Below, piece by piece: positions 12,127-23,640 of a stretch of 64,000 nt of DNA. The stretch comes from Rhinopithecus roxellana (Eukaryota; Chordata; Mammalia; Primates; Cercopithecidae): the NCBI RefSeq assembly GCF_007565055.1, contig NC_044558.1, forward strand, positions 78,331,444-78,395,443, read 5' to 3'. The number at the start of each line of letters is the position of its first letter. Positions within the stretch are counted from its first letter, which is position 1. Position numbers and translations under genes: made by a program. The notes beneath the pieces were generated by a model. That model had not been told where the DNA came from. It worked only from the letters and a program-made list of their open reading frames with translations, and did no database searches.

Positions 12127-12204
12127 TTTCGAATCCATCCAGAGCTGTGGAGTTTCAAATCCATCCAGAGCTGTGGAGTTTCGAATCCATCCAGAGCCAT
12201 GGAG
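12127..12204. repeat. 26-bp tandem repeat, three copies
   Basis: Three contiguous 26-bp units at 12127-12152, 12153-12178 and 12179-12204, differing at one to three positions (tttcgaatccatccagag core). They produce overlapping frames on both strands with a repeated Trp-Met-Asp or Ser-Asn-Pro-Ser theme. Confidence 0.9.
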
Positions 12205-13530
12205 GGCAGTTTCTTTGCACTCTGGAAGCTTCCTGGATCCTTTTACATCTTTGCCTGGGAGCTTTCTCCAGCCTTGCAGAAGATGCTCAGCCTGGTGCAA
12301 GGTAGCTTGGAAATGCTGCCAAAAGCAACTCTCAGCCAAAGGGAGGGAGGAGTCCTGGGTAGACGGCCCAGTGTCCCTTTGCCACAGAGGGTCTTTTCTG
12401 AGGCACACCTTAGAAGGTTCCCAGTGGAATGTGGGCCCCAGCGACACAGGAGGATACACCCTTTGACACATGCCTGTTGACTTTCTCTTTCCCCCATCTC
12501 ACCTCCCCCATTCTCTCACTTGTGCTTCTTGGATCCACTTTCACCTCAACCTAAGTCCCTGTGTCAGTGTCTGCTTTGGGGAGAGTTCCAACTAGGACAT
12601 ACGCTAAGAATGAAGTAGCAACGAGTGACTGCTCACCACAGATTGGAAAACAAAATAGAGTTGCCTAATCTCTTCTTTTCTGCTTGTCTTGACTGGTGGT
12701 GGGGAAGCTGTATTTGGGCAGACAGGACCCAGAGACCAGACCCCTGGGGACAGGACAGGAACCAAGGGAGTCCCAGCAGGAGGAGTTGAGGGGCAGTGTC
12801 CAGCCAGTTCGTGTCTATGTGGTCCCTGTGTGGCATCAGAGCCTTGATGTTCAGACTGAGGTTCAGACCTGGGAGGAGAGAACGAGGGGCTCAGAGGAAG
12901 CCTAGACCTAGGGAAGCTGAAAGGGCAGGCAAGGAGCCCCGGCTCGAGACGGTCAGAGGATCAGAGGACGGGGCTTGGCTACAGGAAACAAGGCTGACAT
13001 TCATCACAGGAACCACTGGGCAAAGTCAGAGATTCCCTCATCAACCTATTGATCTGATGCAAATGCATCCAACTCATCTAAAGCATGGGGCTAACAGTGT
13101 ACTTTGCAAATTCTGGATACATATTTGCTAGGTGAATAGGTAACTGTAGAGCAGCCAGGAGAAGTCGCATTCAATGCTTTGCAGTGGTTGAAAGTGCAGT
13201 TTATCATCTCATCGCTCCACTCTTGTTATCTGTTTTTTTTTTTCTTTTCCAGAACTAGCAATAGCCAAGGCTCTGGTAACGCAAATTGGTATTAACTTTT
13301 TATTTCCTCAATATATCAGAAATTTAAGTAACTGCCATTCTTGTGTGTTTATACAGGGTCTTAAGTGCATGCATTATTCATGTAGAGAAGAGCTCTGTCT
13401 GTGTCCATGTGTCTACAGCTCCACATTCCTAAACAGAATTCTGTGGAAGACAACTTAAGACCCATGCCTGCCCACACAGAGCTAATCAACACAGCATTTA
13501 GGAATTTCACTGTATTCCGCTAGAGTGTCA
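12205..13530. other. Intergenic sequence, no gene seen
   Basis: Moderately GC-rich single-copy DNA. Frames of 134 and 156 codons over 12001-12471 owe their length to the 26-bp repeat and base composition. Opposite-strand frames of similar length overlap them, which argues against real coding. Confidence 0.55.
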
Positions 13531-13532
13531 GC

Positions 13533-13547
13533 GTTTTTTTGTTGTTT

Positions 13548-13579
<32 letters not shown>

Positions 13580-13826
13580 TGGAGACAGAGTTTCGCTCTT
13601 GTTGCCCAGGCTGGAGTGCAATGGCGCAATCTCAGCTCACCGCAACATCCGCCCCCCGGGTTCAAACCGTTCTCCTGCCTCAGCCTCCCGAGTAGCTGGG
13701 ATTACAGGCATGTGCCATCATGCCCGGCTAATTTTGTATTTTTAGTAGAGACGGGGTTTCTCCATGGTGGTCAGGCTGGTCTCGAACTCTCAACCTCCGC
13801 CCGCCTCAGCCTCCCAAAGTGCTGGG
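13533..13826 (-). mobile_element. 5'-truncated Alu with TTTTG-rich tail
   Basis: Antisense Alu whose tail reads (GTTTT)n. The right end stops inside the first arm. A tcagc-ttttt word at both ends (about 13529 and 13831) is a likely target duplication. Confidence 0.88.
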
Positions 13827-13839
13827 GAGATTCAGCTTT

Positions 13840-15160
13840 TTAAACATCCTCATTGGCTGATGTTTGGTTCTATGTGGAATAGTGTGCACGTGTTTCTACG
13901 GATGTGGGTGGAAGCTGAGTGTTACTCTGACCTTCTCAGGCGGATATGCCTTTGTTCTCGGAGCAGAAAATGCCCATGGAAATTAAGAAGATTTGTCGTC
14001 TCATGGGGTTCCCTCTCTCCCCCTCCCGCTACTCGCCAACTGAACATAGGATGAGGAAGGCGTGAAAGTCTTAGAAAAACATTGTTTGGTTAAAAAGATC
14101 TTGACATCTGAAGGGGCATATCAACTTCAACTTCCATCTCCTGAGATGGTACCAAAAAAACGATGGAACATAAGTATTAAAACGAAGAACTTCAGATGGT
14201 TGCTTTTAACTGAAGTTGTTAGGAAATATAGCGCTATCCGGACCATATTTCTCATTACCATAATTGTGACTGTTCCTAAAATTTCCACCAACACAGTCCC
14301 CCTTATGTTCCCAAAAAGCTCCCATTAAAATGGAAACTGACATCTGAATTTGGTCAATCCACTAACAGTTATTGAACATATTATTTCAAGTCAGTTTTTC
14401 CATTATGGAGCTTTTATCTTTGGAATGGCAGAGAGGGGTATTGAGGAAGTGACACACTGAATGGATATGTTTTGAGGTGGAAAGCGGTAAAAAAAAAAAA
14501 AAAAAAAAAAGAAATCCAAAGTATCTACATTCGTTTCTTTTGAAGGTTTCATTATTTTGACTTTCTAGTAAAGTTTTCCTTTGGTTAATATTAAAATGTG
14601 CATGTTCATACACTGCATTTTAGAAATAAAGGGAGGCGGACTGGTACTGGAGGGACCTCGCCTCAGATTTCTTCTGTTTAAAGCGATGAATCCTAACATA
14701 TGATTGAAACTCGGGGTGTCTGCCATTGTGGTGGCAGAATCTACCACTTCTGTTTCCACATTAGACTAAATATTGCACAGAACACAGTGGCAAATAAGAG
14801 TGCTATCTTGCAAACTTGTAGCTAAGATTGGAATTTTGGCTTTCCCTGTGGAAGAGCTCTGTGTGTGACTCTGTCTTTATATTTGAAAATGAGGGGAAAA
14901 AATCTCTTTCATTTGATGATGAATTTTGTTTCTTATGAGGGCCTTCAGCAAAATTCAAAATCTACGAGATGTCCTTCATGGAGCAACAGCGGGAATATAC
15001 TTCATAGCAACTGTTAAGATAAATAATTCACTGTTAATAGGTTCCAGGGGCATTCCTGAAACTGCCCACCGAGTTGGATAATGGCGCAAAGCAAAGAGAT
15101 AATATTATGATTATTTATTCCCATTCACCCTTGCTGGTTTTAATAAAAAGGAGACTCAGG
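13840..15160. other. Intergenic sequence, no gene seen
   Basis: AT-rich single-copy DNA with a 22-base A-run at 14489-14510. Plus frames at 13764 and 14062 (96 and 88 codons) have no recognisable features. Confidence 0.55.
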
Positions 15161-15176
15161 CTCTATTTCCTAATCT

Positions 15177-15481
15177 TTTGTTTTTTGTTGTTGTTCTTAT
15201 TGTTTTGTTTTGTTTCTTTATTTGAGACGGAGTCTCACTCTGTCATTCTGGCTAGAGTTCAGTGGCATGATCTCGGCTCAGTGCAACCTCTGCCTCCCAG
15301 GGTTAAGCGATTCTCATGTCTCAGCCTCCCAAGTAGCTGGGATTACAGGCGCCCGCCACCACACCCAGCTAATTTTTTATTTTTAATAGAGACAGGTTTT
15401 CACCATGTTGGCCAGGCTGGTCTCGAACTCCTGACCTCACGTGATCTGCCTGGGATTACAGGTGTGAGCCACCTCACCTGG
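15177..15481 (-). mobile_element. Alu SINE with a small internal deletion
   Basis: Antisense Alu. The segment between 'gtgatctgcc' and 'tgggattacag' lacks about 25 bases of the left arm. A perfect 16-bp target duplication, ctctatttcctaatct, is at 15161-15176 and 15482-15497. Confidence 0.95.
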
Positions 15482-15497
15482 CTCTATTTCCTAATCT

Positions 15498-16249
15498 ATA
15501 AGTCAATCATGAACAGATGTACAGAGGAACATTGTATCTTTGCAGCCTTAATTCTTTGGTAGAAGATAGTACCATTTTGGTTTTACAAGGAATTTTTCCT
15601 TCTGTACTCAAGTTCATTTCATTTAAAAAAAATGGCATCTATACTGTTGAAATCACCCAGTCTGAGGCTCGGTCATGCCATTGAAGATCCACAGCCAATT
15701 ATGGAGTGGGGCAGAGAGAAAGTAGGAAGAACACACATGAGATGCAGGTTTCTAACTGACCCACCACCACAGAAAAACGTATTTGTTAGTATTTTGAAAG
15801 AGAGTTATGCTTGCATGCACCTATCAGAAATAAAAATTTTTTTACTGGAAGCATTTAAAGTATAACACAATTGTTTGTACACTTTTTTCCCATTTTTCAA
15901 TAAACTAAGATGGCTGAGCATGTGGGCCTGGACTGGGTCTCTCCCCGCCTCTGAGAGATGATGCCAAACCCAATCTCTGTCTGTCTCTCCCCTCCTTCTT
16001 CCATCCTATCCCACATTAGGCTGCATAATTCTACAGGGACCTCCACTGACATTATCTCACAACAGACTTATTGCAAGACCACTCATTTATTATGGGGTAA
16101 CTCTTTGCTGCCTGTCACTTCGCTTAGGTTTCAACGTCAGTCAATGCAGGCACCATACCTGCTTTCCTGAGTGTCTCCCGCTATGTAACAAGTGTCTAAC
16201 GATCACCATATATTTGCAAGTACATTTGTGAGGTCAAACGTAATTATAT
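15498..16249. other. Intergenic sequence, no gene seen
   Basis: Mixed single-copy sequence. The plus frames at 15632 and 15958 carry no recognisable domain. Confidence 0.55.
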
Positions 16250-16545
16250 TTGCCTGGCATGGTGGCTCACACCTGTAATCCCAGACCTTTGGGAGGCTGA
16301 GCCAGAAGGATCACTTGAGGTCAGGAGTTCAAGGCCAGCCTGGCCAACATGGTGAAACCCCATCTCTACTAAAAATATAAAAATTAGCCAGGCATGGTGG
16401 GCGCCTGTAATCCCAGCTACCTGGGAGGATGAGGCAGGAGAATCGCTTGAATCCAGGAGGCAGAAGTTGCAGTGAGCTGAGATTGTGCCACTGCACTCCT
16501 GCCTAGATGACAGAGTGAGATCCTGTCTCAAACCAAACAAACAAC
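16250..16545 (+). mobile_element. Alu SINE
   Basis: Full dimeric Alu of S/Sx type ending in an AAC-rich tail. It is followed immediately by an extra Alu right arm. Confidence 0.92.
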
Positions 16546-16731
16546 AAACAAAATTATCCAGGGGTAGTGGTGGGTGCCTGTAGTCCGAGCTCTTCAGGAG
16601 GCTGAGGTGAGTGGATCGCTTGAGCTAGGGAGAGAGAGGTTGCAGTGAGCCTAGATTACACAGCTGCACTCCAGCCTGGGCAACAGAGGGAGACTCCGTC
16701 TCAAAAAACAAAACAAAACACAAAAAATAAT
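16546..16731 (+). mobile_element. Additional Alu right arm
   Basis: Starts at 'aattatccaggggtag', in the central linker of an Alu, and runs through the right arm to an A-rich tail. It has no left arm. Either an older Alu was invaded in its linker or this is a three-armed Alu. Confidence 0.85.
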
Positions 16732-17213
16732 TGGAAGCTTTGACATGGTTGTATCTTAGAATATGTGCAAATAAAATGCAAAAATGCGTACCAACTCACT
16801 GAGGCATTTTGTTGAGGTGATTTATCATTTTCCTCATTGCCAGCAGGTGACACAAGAACAGTTTAAAACAACAGCGGCTTTTAATTGCTTACAGAACTTT
16901 CTGAATTAAAAGTCTAGTGTGACTGCTTAAAAAATCTGATCCCCATGGCTGACAGATGCTTTAAGGTATTGACCCCTCCAGGCTCGCTGCTTCCTCCACT
17001 TTCTCCTCCTCCAGGCAGCCTTCCCTGACCACTGCAGACCATGATGGTCCTTCCTTTTTCTCACGTCCATGTGCTGACCCCACAGTTGAGGAAAGTACTG
17101 GCTTATCCCAAAGCTAAGGAGCTCCAGGGCCTCTACAGAAAATAGGAAAATTTCTTAACGTCACCCTAGTAAGTGGTGACAAATGTAGTGGCTAAAAACA
17201 ATATAAATTTATT
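16732..17213. other. Intergenic sequence, no gene seen
   Basis: Single-copy sequence without open frames of note. Confidence 0.6.
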
Positions 17214-17226
17214 ATATTACAGTTCT

Positions 17227-17534
17227 TTTTTTTTTTTTTTTCTTGATATGGAGTCTCACTCTGTTACCCAGACTGGAGTGCAATGGGATGATCTCACTTC
17301 ACTGCAACCTCCGCCTCCCAGGTTTAAGCAATTCTCTCATCTCAGCCTCCTGAGTAGCTGGGATTACAGACACCTGCCATCATGCCTGGCTAATTTTTGT
17401 ATTTTTGTATTTTTGTAGAGACGGGTTTTCACCATGTTGGCCAAGCTGGTCTTGAACTCCTGACCTCAAGTGATCTGCCTGCCTTGGCCTCTCAAAGTGC
17501 TGGAATTACAGGTGTGAGCCACCACACCTGGCCA
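17227..17534 (-). mobile_element. Alu SINE
   Basis: Complete antisense Alu. The target duplication atattacagttct is perfect at 17214-17226 and 17535-17547. A tandem 'gtatttttgta' duplication lies in its centre. Confidence 0.95.
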
Positions 17535-17794
17535 ATATTACAGTTCTGAAAGTCAAAATGGTAACATGGTAGCCTAGTAAGCTGAAAACGTTACTCGTTT
17601 TGGCTGTTTTGTGTGTTTCAAAGCATTGCCGATATCTTTTTTGTTGTTGTTAATCCTCAGATTGTCACTTCTTTATCCAGAGGGATGGCCTTTGGTCAGG
17701 TCCCTGTATCTTTTTTTGACTAAATTGCATTAATAGTTGACAGTGTCCTTGCTTTCAATTATAACAAGATACACAGGTTCATTTCGTATCTTTT

Positions 17795-18113
17795 CTTTCT
17801 TTCTTTTTCTTTTTTTTTTTTTTTTTTTTGAGACAGAGTCTTGTTCTGTCGCCCAGGCTGGAGTGCAGTGGCCGGATCTCAGCTCACTGCAAGCTCCGCC
17901 TCCCGGGTTCACACCATTCTCCTGCCTCAGCCTCCCGAGTAGCTGGGACTACAGGCGTCGCCACCTCGCCCGGCTAGTTTTTTGTATTTTTTATTAGAGA
18001 CGGGGGTTTCACCGGGTTAGCCAGGATGGTCTCGATCTCCCGACCTCGTGATCCGCCCGTCTCGGCCTCCCAAAGTGCTGGGATTACAGGCTTGAGCAAC
18101 CGCGCCCGGCCTT
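17795..18113 (-). mobile_element. Young AluY of Old World monkey type
   Basis: Antisense copy with very few random changes. Read in sense it carries the GATCCGGCCAC state in the right arm, GGGCGAGGTGGCG after the A-linker, and an 'aagcctgtaatcc' left arm. The target duplication is attt(c/t)gta(t/c)ctttt at 17781 and 18114. I associate these states with cercopithecoid AluYR subfamilies. Confidence 0.88.
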
Positions 18114-18249
18114 ATTTTGTACCTTTTCAGACCGATATTTAGAATCAGCCATTTCCTTTTGGGGCTGTGGTTCTCTTTACTGGTCAATAGCATTTAGTGA
18201 TCACAGTCTGGGTCCTGGGAGTAGCCATCTCTTCCTTACTGCAGCAATG

Positions 18250-18617
18250 TCTTGATTACTATCAATTAATAGTAAGTCTTAAAATTGGGTACTGCTTCTT
18301 CCAACGATATTTTTGATTTTCAACATTGTTTTGGTCTTCTAATTTATTTTCTTTTCCATATATATTATAGAATTAGCATATCTATAACTATAAAAATCCT
18401 GGTGGGATTTTTAACTAGTATTGCATTAAATTTAAAGATCCATTTGGGGAAAAGTAACATCTTTACTATGTTGACATGAATTAGTTCTCATTTTATGTAG
18501 GTATTCACTGATTCTGTTATCAGTATTTGTCATTTCCAACATACCAAACTTCACATGTCTTGTTAAATCTATATCAATGTATTTCACTTTAGGGGAGCTA
18601 TTCTACATAGCATTGGG

Positions 18618-18670
<53 letters not shown>

Positions 18671-18806
18671 AATTTGGGTTTCTAATTGTAAACTGGTAAG
18701 ATATAGCAATATGGTAGATTCTGGAGTGTTAACCTTGTATTCTGACACCTTGCTAAATTCACGCATTAATTCTAGAAGGTTTTTGGAGATTACTTAGGAT
18801 TTTCAG
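18250..18806 (-). mobile_element. Old L1 ORF2 fragment, antisense
   Basis: Plus-strand wording such as 'acaccttgctaaattc', 'attgcattaaatttaaagat' and 'ttaattctagaaggttttt' is the complement of the L1 ORF2 region downstream of the RT core. Many stops and indels. It contains a GT microsatellite. Confidence 0.8.
18619..18667. repeat. (GT)n microsatellite inside L1
   Basis: About 24 uninterrupted GT units embedded in the antisense L1 remnant. They explain a Thr-His tract in a minus-strand frame. Confidence 0.95.
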
Positions 18807-21489
18807 GCTACTCGTTCACCTCAGAAGGCTGCTCCACCATGACATTGCTTGTCCTGACCTCTGAGCCAGACTTACTAGGCATTGCCTTTCTGGAAGATTG
18901 TCGGCTGTCATGGCAAAGAGAGACGAACAAGTAAGATGAAGGATGCAAGCCTCTTATGTCTTACACCTGGAAGTGACCCACATGATTTCTGCTCACATTT
19001 AATTGGCCAAAACAAGACACATGGCCACTTCTCAGTCAATAATTTTGTGAAGTGCTCTCTTAGGTGTATGCCTGGAGAGACAGAAAACAACATATTTTCC
19101 AAGCAACCTACTGTGGTGCAACAGAAGATGTTCAAATCTGTTAGGATTCCTTTCCGTAACATGGGCCAATCCTGGGAAATTAAAGACCTTTGTGCTCTGG
19201 TTTTCTGGGAGGTGCAGAGAATATGTTAATATTGCATCTTTAATCGACTGAAATGGTAGAAGTGTGTGTTTTAAGGTAGTAGTTGTCAAATTTGAAGCGC
19301 TTTGTTAAAAAAAAAAAAAAAGAATTCCCCAGGTGACTACTGCTAGATCTTCAGACCTCTAAATCTGGAAGAGGACTCAGGAATCTTCGTTTTGGAAAGC
19401 TCCTTAAGTGTTTTCATTATTAGAGCTGGGAACCACTCCATGAGGGATAGCAAGAGACCTGGACCCCAGGTGGTAATGAAGTGAGCTGACCTGCTTGCCA
19501 GACCCCGGTGACTTCCTCTTCAGGAGGAGCCCTGTCTCTTCCTGTAGGTGACTCCCAGGCCGTCTCAGGGTCTCTCCCTGTTCCCTCACTAACAGCACCA
19601 TTGGGGTAAACACAGAAGAGGTGGATGTGTGCAGGATTCCAATGCCAGGAAACATTTTCTGCTGGATGTCTGTATCCCAATATTTCCCTCAGACACAAGC
19701 ACATTCAAGTAAAGGGCAAAGAAAGCCTCTTCAAAATTACGGTATGTTAAGGCAGAAAGAGACTAAAACATAGATTCATAACTATCTGCTTTCTTTTTTT
19801 GCTGCTACCTGGATATTGAACATCCCCTGAAGCAACAGGACTGCATGAGCTTATTGTGGCTCAGCCCATCTCCTAAGGAAGATCCAGAAAAGAAAGACAC
19901 TCAGAAAGCCAGGAAAGTGGAAGATTTTTTTTTTTTTTTCAGCCAGCCAGGCACCTGACAGTAATCAAAATCTGTAAAGAACAGGATGTGGTGCCTCCTC
20001 TGCTTGTTCAGCATGAACATTTTGTGGTGGGTGCTGCAAATAAAGATGACTCAGACACAGTCTCCACCCCGGGTCACTCATAGTCCAGTGCAGTAGACCA
20101 AAGCTGTGAATGCTAAAGGGCAGACGATTGGCCCATTCAGGGAGAGTGGTAGAAGAGGGATCATTTATTTGAATAGCTGTGATGCTACCAGTCTGACAAA
20201 GGGGGAAGGTATCTTGAGAATAAGAAGCAATGGTTTCAAAACACAGAGGCAGAATGGATAGAATGGGGTGAATACAGTAAGGTGCAGAGTGTGTGATAAA
20301 CATACTTGTCAGGTCTCAGATGAAAGTGACCAAGACCTACCTCCACTGTGATTAAGCCTATAAAGAAAGACATACATGAACACACAAATAAGGCAATGTG
20401 TTTTCTTATGCAGCTGAAAGGTACAAGAGGGGACCAAGTTATTAAAAATGTCTTCAGGTAATGGGATTTTCATATCTGGCTCTATTTTATTCCGTAATTT
20501 TCAGGAAGATGCTTCCCAAATAAAACAAGATAAACACCTGCATCTCCAAGTTATTCATCTATCAGGAGAGAAAACCAATGGAAGAAAGGGCAATTTCCCT
20601 CAGTATTCTCAGCAAAGCCCCAGGAAGAGATCTCAGTGGCCTTCAAGCCTGCCCTTTAAATACTCTCTAAGAGGTGTGACGTCCCTGATTGGTCAGGCCT
20701 GGGTTAGGTGACTTCCCTGCATCCTGAGGTTGAAGTCAGCCCCATATGAAGGAGATGCATGGAGCTGCAGGGATGGTGGTGAGAAGGGAGAAGGCGAATC
20801 TAAAGAAAAAAACAAAAATCAAGTGCTAATTTCAAAAGGGGGATTAACTGTGGTAAGAAAGAAAATAGAAACAAAGACAAGCAAGTCACAGTTGCCTACT
20901 GCAAGCAGACAGTTACTAAGTAATTTTTTGCTATCTTGTGTTTATATGCAATGAAATTTTTCCCAATGTGAGGCAGAGTCAGATAGAAATCTGCAGAGAT
21001 GTATGTTCTAGAGGGAAAAGTAGGATGAATGCAGGGCAGGTAAATCGTGCTGCACAGTGCATGTGTGTTTGCATTGTTTCTGTTTCATTTTACTTTGCTT
21101 TGTTTTCTCTGTAATGAAAATAAAACATTGAAGCATTCACAGAAACAATGATGCCTTCTTGAAGGAGAACACTAGCTTGGCTCAGAAACCGGTTTTATTG
21201 CCCACCCATTGTTTACAACATTGTAAGTGTAGAAGAGGTGCAGAAAATATAAGGGTGCTCTTAAAATAACATTTGAAAGATTTTGTAATGTTTATAAATG
21301 GTATATAAATTTTCAACTCCACATTTTAAGAGGAAAAAAAAAGTGATAAATACTGGATGTCTTGGCCTGTTGGTTTGCTTATCTGTTTGTGGAAAGGCTG
21401 ATGTAACCACCCGACTGTTCTTCCCGCCTGCTGCACAAACAAAATCAATTCACAGAGAGCAGGGCATTGCAGCAAAGAAAATGTAATTG
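18807..21489. other. Intergenic sequence, no gene seen
   Basis: Single-copy or highly diverged sequence. The 115-codon plus frame at 18882-19229 (Met-Pro-Phe-Trp start) shows no domain. Its antisense is also open for 84-85 codons, so I do not call it. An A-run lies at 19307-19321 and a T-run near 19926. Confidence 0.5.
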
Positions 21490-21920
21490 ACATGAGGCCA
21501 GCCATGCCACATGGGAGAGAGTTATTACTTAAATCAATCTCATCAAAGGCTGGTAGACTGGGGGTTTTTCAGAGCTGGTTTTGAGGCAGGAAAATAGGGT
21601 CTGGAGGCAGGCAACATAAGGCTGATTCACACTTCAGCTATAACAGGAAATATCCTCTCCATAGGGCGTATGCTGTAAATGACTTTGTAACTTTACTTCA
21701 TCCTCCCCATTTACATAGGGCGTACCCAAAGCAACCAATGGAACAAAGAATTGGACAAAAAGCACAAACAAAGCAAGGAAGGAATGAAGGGTTTTATTGA
21801 AAGTGAAAGTACCCTCCACAGTGTGGGAGTGAGCCTGATCAGAGGGGCTCAAAGGCCCCGTTATAGAATTTTGGGGAGTTTAAATACCCCCAAGAACCTG
21901 GACACCCTCCATCATTAACA
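21490..21920 (+). mobile_element. Class I ERV LTR with internal inversion
   Basis: The outer parts read as a plus-strand LTR: U3 wording to about 21740 ('tttacatagggcgtaccc', 'ccaatgg') and a U5 end 'ggacaccctccatcattaaca' in pieces at 21900-21920. The stretch about 21741-21891 reads on the opposite strand: a TATTTAAA box and an AATAAAAC signal point left. The left boundary is approximate. I recognise the LTR wording but cannot name the family safely. Confidence 0.6.
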
Positions 21921-23340
21921 TATTTTGGTGACCCAGGAAAGAGGAAGAGGTAAGCCCAAAATTTGGGATTTATTCTTCTCCTTTCTCCTTTTCTTTTCTA
22001 CTCCATACAGGGGAATCTCTTTCTCTCTCCTTTCCTTTCCAACCTGGAACCCTTGGTGGGCAGCATCTAAACATGGAAGCAACTTCAGGTTTCTGGCCAT
22101 GGTCAGTGAAACTAAGGGGTTTCCATGTGGAGAAGCCTGACCGCCACCATCCCGGTTCACTTAAGGCATGTGGATCTCTTTCATTTTTTTCCTCTTTCTT
22201 TTTCAGTCTTTCAATGGCTGTTTCCTAGTAGCTCCTTGGAAATTGAGGGCAATTGACTGGGGTCACTCCCTGGTATTGCCTGAAGGCCTAAGAATGAATA
22301 GGAATAATCGGCCTGCCCCGAAGGGGAAGGATCTTTTTTATGTGTTTTCGGTGTGTGGTCCCTTATCCCTGTATGTGGCACAGCTCAGAGCAAACTCGCA
22401 CATGTTTCAGGTGACTTAAACCTTCTTTTCCTATGCTGAATTCTTCCCCTCCCCTATTCAACTGGCTAAGGGTGAAGGAAACGCACCCAGCCTCCAGTCC
22501 TATCATTAAAGTTCATGGAACAAGCAGCATGGAAAAGCATGACCTTATCAAATTATAAGGATGCTAAAAGTTGGGGATTACACCCAGGTACCAAAGGAAA
22601 GCTCTCAGTAGGCTCTGGAGGGAACACATGCAAAGTGGCACCTGGTGCCTACCTAAGGCCAGAGACATCTGGAGCTCTAAGATTAGACCCCACAAGTGGA
22701 CGCTCCAGGGGATTCTTTAGACCTCAAACTCTCCAAAGAGGATGCTCCTGGCAGAGGTTCTGAGGTCTAGTAATAAGCCCTCCTTGGAATTTTCTCCTCA
22801 CAGTTGCAATGCTGTTTGGCCCCAGAATTGCTTAGAATCTGAAGTTTACTGTCTAATTGTAAAGTGGGATGGAATTGCATGTATTCAGGCTTTTGTGCTG
22901 CTGTTCTAAGCAGAGAGCCTGGTTCTAGGCAGTGACACCCTCGTTTGGTACTGTTTGGCTCCAGTGCTCCTTGGAGTCTGGGTAGGTTTAGCCTTTAAAA
23001 ATCAAACTATCTTGGAGACTGATTTACCCAAAATTTTGGTTGACAGCCTTCCTTGGATTATCTACTGGGGCAAAGTAAAACCTGCAAGCTTGTATTGCTA
23101 TCTCACGGCCAAGGTTCCAAGCTATTGGCTCTTTGTTTATGTGTGTCTAGATGTGGTTATTTGTATATATACTTACTGTTATATATTGTGTCTTCCAAAT
23201 TGGTTATAAGTAAAAGAATGCTCATAAATTAAGTAAAATGAGTCTGAGCAATTTTCAAGTTCATATAAGTATAACTTTACTAAACAAGCTGGCTTTACAA
23301 TTATTGGTGGAATAAAAAGAGAAATGCCCTCAGAATTGTC
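21921..23340 (+). mobile_element. ERV primer-binding site and leader remnant
   Basis: Immediately after the LTR's terminal CA comes 'tattttggtgaccc', a primer-binding-site-like word, then a long pyrimidine-rich leader as in class I proviruses. Frames of 71-84 codons follow, but none shows a capsid or nucleocapsid motif, so gag cannot be called. The element fades into single-copy sequence on the right. No pol is visible on this strand. Confidence 0.5.
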
Positions 23341-23390
23341 AGCATGCATTTTGTCTGAATTTTATGTTTGTCTTTGCTAGATATTTTAAA

Positions 23391-23640
23391 ACGTTAGCGT
23401 TAGTTCAAGCTGGGAGCTGCTAGGGGCGAGTCTGCCTCCCATTCTATTCAAAGTCTCACTGAGATAAATGCATATACGATTGCTTCCTTTGGAAAGGCTA
23501 ATCAGAAAGTCAAAGGAATGCAACCATTTGTCTTCCACCCATGATCTGAAAGCCCCAAGCCCCCTCCTCTATTTGAGTTGTCCCACCTTTCTGGACCAAA
23601 TCAAGGTTCATTTGGTAAATGTTGATTGATGTGTCCCTTG
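23391..23640 (+). mobile_element. LTR-like fragment (tentative)
   Basis: The block 'ggctaatcagaaa', 'gaatgcaaccatttgtc', 'gagttgtcccacctttctgg', 'ttgattgatgt' appears in this order in primate ERV LTRs. It may be the distal part of the element to its left. No polyadenylation signal or terminus is evident. Confidence 0.35.

Noticed and set aside
12001..12497. Overlapping 134- and 156-codon frames
   Set aside because: Several frames are open on both strands over the same GC-richer stretch and 26-bp repeat. No domain or splice context.
18882..19229. 115-codon plus-strand frame
   Set aside because: The opposite strand is open over most of the same interval, there is no recognisable domain, and part of the wording resembles dispersed repeats.
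21925..22763. gag gene of the plus-strand ERV
   Set aside because: Frames are short (71-84 codons), change phase and contain no capsid or zinc-knuckle motif, so only a leader remnant is reported.
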